The notes below the pieces were generated by a model. That model worked only from the letters and a program-made list of their open reading frames with translations. It made no database searches and had not been told where the DNA came from. Below are positions 61,944 through 64,000 of a stretch of 64,000 nt of DNA, one piece after another; position 1 is the stretch's first letter, and each line of letters opens with the position of its first letter. The translations under genes and the position numbers were made by a program. This DNA comes from Spirosoma aerolatum (GTDB lineage: Bacteria > Bacteroidota > Bacteroidia > Cytophagales > Spirosomataceae). The stretch spans positions 7,077,501-7,141,500 of the forward strand of contig NZ_CP020104.1 in NCBI RefSeq assembly GCF_002056795.1, in the 5' to 3' direction.

Positions 61944-62249
61944 ATGATAAATTTATTAAAATCAGTATTTGGCGGTTCGGGGAATACGCAGCTCAAAGAA
62001 GTCCTGGAACAGGGTGCCGTTATTGTCGATGTTCGTTCGGCGGGGGAGTTTGCCGGAGGTCATGCCAAAGGGGCCGTAAACATCCCACTAGACCAGCTTG
62101 AGACGAAACTAAACAAGATCAAAGGCTATCAGAAACCGGTTGTGGTCTGCTGTGCTTCGGGTATGCGGAGTGCCCGCGCCAAAGCGTTCTTAGCCAGTCA
62201 CGGCGTAGCCAATGTACACGATGCCGGTAGCTGGCGAAATCTGGAATAG
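61944..62249 (+). CDS. single-domain rhodanese-like sulfurtransferase
   Basis: A 101-residue cytoplasmic rhodanese. INLLKSVFGGSGNTQLKEVL, VIVDVRSAGEFAGGHAKGAV, NIPLDQLETKL and the active-site loop VVVCCASGMRSARAKAFL with the persulfide-forming Cys are seen, ending HDAGSWRNLE. It transfers sulfane sulfur between small molecules or proteins. The OsmC and persulfide-dioxygenase-like genes that follow on the other strand suggest a sulfur-stress cluster. A perfect Crp/Fnr-type palindrome lies upstream. Confidence 0.93.
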   Translation: MINLLKSVFGGSGNTQLKEVLEQGAVIVDVRSAGEFAGGHAKGAVNIPLDQLETKLNKIKGYQKPVVVCCASGMRSARAKAFLASHGVANVHDAGSWRNLE

Positions 62250-62266
62250 CAGAGGTACTGAATTTT

Positions 62267-62341
62267 GTACTAACCGCGAGGGCGCAATAGACGCAAAGGA
62301 GAAAAAACTCTTTGCGTCTATTGCGCCCTCGCGGTTAGTAC
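62267..62341. terminator. perfect 32-bp hairpin with AACCGCGAGGGCGCAA core
   Basis: Arms 62267-62298 (GTACTAACCGCGAGGGCGCA onward) and 62310-62341 are exact complements with an 11-nt A-rich loop. It sits between the convergent rhodanese (ends 62249) and OsmC (ends 62359) genes and shares its core with the element at 41962-42048. Confidence 0.9.
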
Positions 62342-62358
62342 AGCGCTTTACCCAGCTA

Positions 62359-62808
62359 TTAATCATATACCTGAATCGAGAGCTGAACCTTAGGCTCCAT
62401 AGTCACTTTCGATTTAACCGAGTTGGTGATGAGGCAGGCTTGTTCCGTCTTTTGAAGCACACGCTGGGCTTTTTCCATATCGCCTTCATGATTGAGCAGA
62501 ACCTGGGGAAACAGTTTTATTTCGCTAATCAACAGTTTATTGTCTACCTGCTCAAGCTTACCAATGGCCCGACAATTAAAGTCTTCAAAATTCAGTTTTG
62601 AATTTTCGGCAATGGCCAGAAACGTAGTCATAAAACAGCTTGAAACGGCGGCCACCAGCAAATGTTCCGGCGACCAGATTCCGGGCATTCCCTTCCGGAA
62701 TTCGGGAGGAGTAGCTACCTCAATCGTTTCGGTTAAATCGGCCGAACTGAGTCGGCCCAGCCGAGCATATTGCCAGTCGAGATTTACTTTATATTCATGC
62801 GTTTCCAT
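62359..62808 (-). CDS. OsmC family protein
   Basis: A 149-residue protein of the OsmC/Ohr family. The two reactive cysteines are in AVSSCFMTTFLAIAENSKL and KTEQACLITNSVKSKV, the usual spacing. The segment FRKGMPGIWSPEHLLVAAVS is the conserved helix entry. OsmC and Ohr proteins reduce organic hydroperoxides; some act on sulfur species. Position between a rhodanese and a persulfide-dioxygenase-like gene suggests the latter is possible (inference). It is 60 bp downstream of the MBL-rhodanese gene on the same strand. Confidence 0.93.
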   Translation of the reverse strand: METHEYKVNLDWQYARLGRLSSADLTETIEVATPPEFRKGMPGIWSPEHLLVAAVSSCFMTTFLAIAENSKLNFEDFNCRAIGKLEQVDNKLLISEIKLFPQVLLNHEGDMEKAQRVLQKTEQACLITNSVKSKVTMEPKVQLSIQVYD

Positions 62809-62868
62809 GAGAATAAACGAGAAGAAGTGGGCCTGCCTTGCAAATCAGGCTCACGGTTATGGTGTATG

Positions 62869-64000
62869 TTAAAGAAGTGTAGTTGGACACACGTAATCAG
62901 TAAGCGGTAGGTTCCCGGTCTTCTTGATGGCTGCAAAGCCACCGGCTACGTCGATCAGATTGGTGAACCCCCGTGCTTTCAGAATCGAGATGGCCACCAT
63001 CGACCGATAGCCACCAGCACAGTGAACGTAATACGTTTTACGACGGTCGATTCGAGCCATGTTGTCGTTCAGGTAATCGAGCGGCAGGTTCTCAGCGCCG
63101 ACAATATGCTCTGACTCAAATTCGCTTTTCCGCCGAACGTCCAGTATGGGTAAATCTGGGTTCTTTTCGTAGCGTTCAACAAACGTATCGGCAGTAACGA
63201 AGGTAATCGTGTCGACCGCCCGGTTTTCTGCCTGCCAGGACGCAAACCCACCCAGCAAATAGCCAATGCAATTGTCGTAGCCAACACGGGCTAGTCGCAG
63301 CACTGCTTCCTCCTCTTTCCCTTCGGGGGCAATCAATAAAATCGGTTGTTTCAGATCAGGCACCAGTGTACCAACCCAGCTAGCAAACTGCCCTTCCAAG
63401 CCAATATTGACCGAGTTCAGAATAAATCCTTTGGCAAACTCCTGGGCCGTTCGAACATCGATCATCAAAGCCCCAACCTCATTGGCGGCTGCTTCGAACG
63501 CAGCTGGCGACAGTGCCTGAGTACCTTGCTGAAGTATCGCATCGACCCGTTCGTAGCCCATTTTATTGAGCACTGCATTTTTCGGAAAATACTGCGGAGG
63601 GGGCATCAGTCCGGCTGTAACTTCCTTCACGAACTCCTCTTTCGAGCGAGCCTGCAAGGCGTAATTGAAGCGTTTCTGATTCCCCAGCGTATCGGTGATT
63701 TCTTTACTCATATTTTTACCACAGGCCGAGCCAGCCCCATGGCCTGGGTACACAATTACCGCATCGGGCAGGGGTAAAATTTTTGTATGCAGGCTGTCGT
63801 ACAGATACCCGGCCAGGTCTTCGCGGGTAAGGTCGGTTTTTACGGCCAGGTCAGGGCGACCAACATCGCCAATAAATAGGGTATCGCCCGTGAAAATGGC
63901 GGTTTCTTTGCCATTCTCGTCGATCAATAAAAACGTCGATGATTCCATCGTATGACCCGGCGTATGCAGCAACCGAATCGTCACCTTGCCTACTGGAAAT
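62869..64000 (-). CDS. MBL-fold/rhodanese fusion, persulfide dioxygenase-like (cut by window end)
   Basis: The minus-strand frame is open to the window edge; the visible C-terminal 376 residues begin FPVGKVTIRLLHTPGHTMES. The metallo-beta-lactamase part (to about residue 120) has TPGHTMESS, IFTGDTLFIGDVGRPDL and VYPGHGAGSACGKNMS, as in ETHE1-type persulfide dioxygenases, which oxidise glutathione persulfide to sulfite. Two rhodanese domains follow. The first (IDVRTAQEFAKGFILNSVNI) has no Cys in its active loop (IAPEGKEEEA); the second has the active Cys in YYVHCAGGYRSMVA. The N-terminal His-x-His-x-Asp-His metal motif lies beyond the window. It is likely co-transcribed with the downstream OsmC gene. 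Confidence 0.9.
   Translation of the reverse strand, partial: FPVGKVTIRLLHTPGHTMESSTFLLIDENGKETAIFTGDTLFIGDVGRPDLAVKTDLTREDLAGYLYDSLHTKILPLPDAVIVYPGHGAGSACGKNMSKEITDTLGNQKRFNYALQARSKEEFVKEVTAGLMPPPQYFPKNAVLNKMGYERVDAILQQGTQALSPAAFEAAANEVGALMIDVRTAQEFAKGFILNSVNIGLEGQFASWVGTLVPDLKQPILLIAPEGKEEEAVLRLARVGYDNCIGYLLGGFASWQAENRAVDTITFVTADTFVERYEKNPDLPILDVRRKSEFESEHIVGAENLPLDYLNDNMARIDRRKTYYVHCAGGYRSMVAISILKARGFTNLIDVAGGFAAIKKTGNLPLTDYVCPTTLL

Overview
The window reads as a chromosomal segment of a Bacteroidota bacterium of the order Cytophagales, most like Spirosoma or a relative. The evidence is a SusC/SusD pair, a type IX secretion sorting domain, a PorE-like OmpA protein, a single-gene cytochrome b subunit of succinate dehydrogenase, Bacteroidota-type promoters (TTG, about 20 nt, TAnnTTTG) and the near absence of Shine-Dalgarno sequences. 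The genus is an inference; no rRNA marker is present. Almost all of the window is coding. I found no insertion sequences, prophage or CRISPR arrays.

Layout. 0-3 kb: the end of a MoxR-type cluster (DUF4129-like, membrane protein, SpoIIM-like, RDD). 3-9.7 kb: M20 amidohydrolase, a HigB/HigA toxin-antitoxin pair, a two-subunit GMC dehydrogenase whose small subunit carries the Tat signal, a Thr-rich secreted protein and a ModF-like double ABC ATPase. 10-18.3 kb: a type IX secretion substrate, a PorE-like protein, IspE, a subunit-III-like oxidase protein and an M1 peptidase. 18.5-25.5 kb: a sphingolipid-desaturase-like enzyme, a beta-barrel protein, an atypical PlsC-like acyltransferase, then a three-gene run (PVC-type cytochrome c dehydrogenase, cysteine-free SUMF1-like protein, DUF1080). 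25.5-38.9 kb is mostly housekeeping: PiT, RlmN, CvpA, YqeY, PdxJ, MnmH, PrfA, GtrA, SdhBAC, FabD and tRNA-Gln(TTG). 39-48.7 kb: two orphan small genes, a CE15-type esterase, SusD/SusC with an unknown secreted protein, and an SMR-like protein.

49-64 kb is the most distinctive part, a stress-response region. It begins with a translationally coupled five-gene stressosome module: RsbR, RsbS, RsbT, a fusion of an RsbT-like ATPase with an RsbX/SpoIIE phosphatase, and a histidine kinase whose N-terminus looks like an RsbT domain that has lost its ATP-binding motifs. No sigma-B, RsbV or RsbW is present. An ECF sigma factor follows. Next come three universal stress proteins, a D-lactate-dehydrogenase-like enzyme, a LOG protein, a PNPOx-like flavoprotein, a rhodanese, an OsmC protein and an MBL-rhodanese fusion cut by the window end. 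Three dyads of form TGA-N6-TCA lie 65-105 nt upstream of four of these transcription units. This suggests control by a Crp/Fnr-family regulator, perhaps for low oxygen or sulfur stress (inference).

A second theme is intergenic DNA. Many gaps hold very long, nearly perfect inverted repeats. One family is built from GAAAGAG/GAGTGAA-type short repeats around rlmN-cvpA-yqeY-pdxJ, and one copy supplies the last codons and stop of cvpA. Another family, with an AACCGCGArGGCGCAA core, occurs twice, 20 kb apart.
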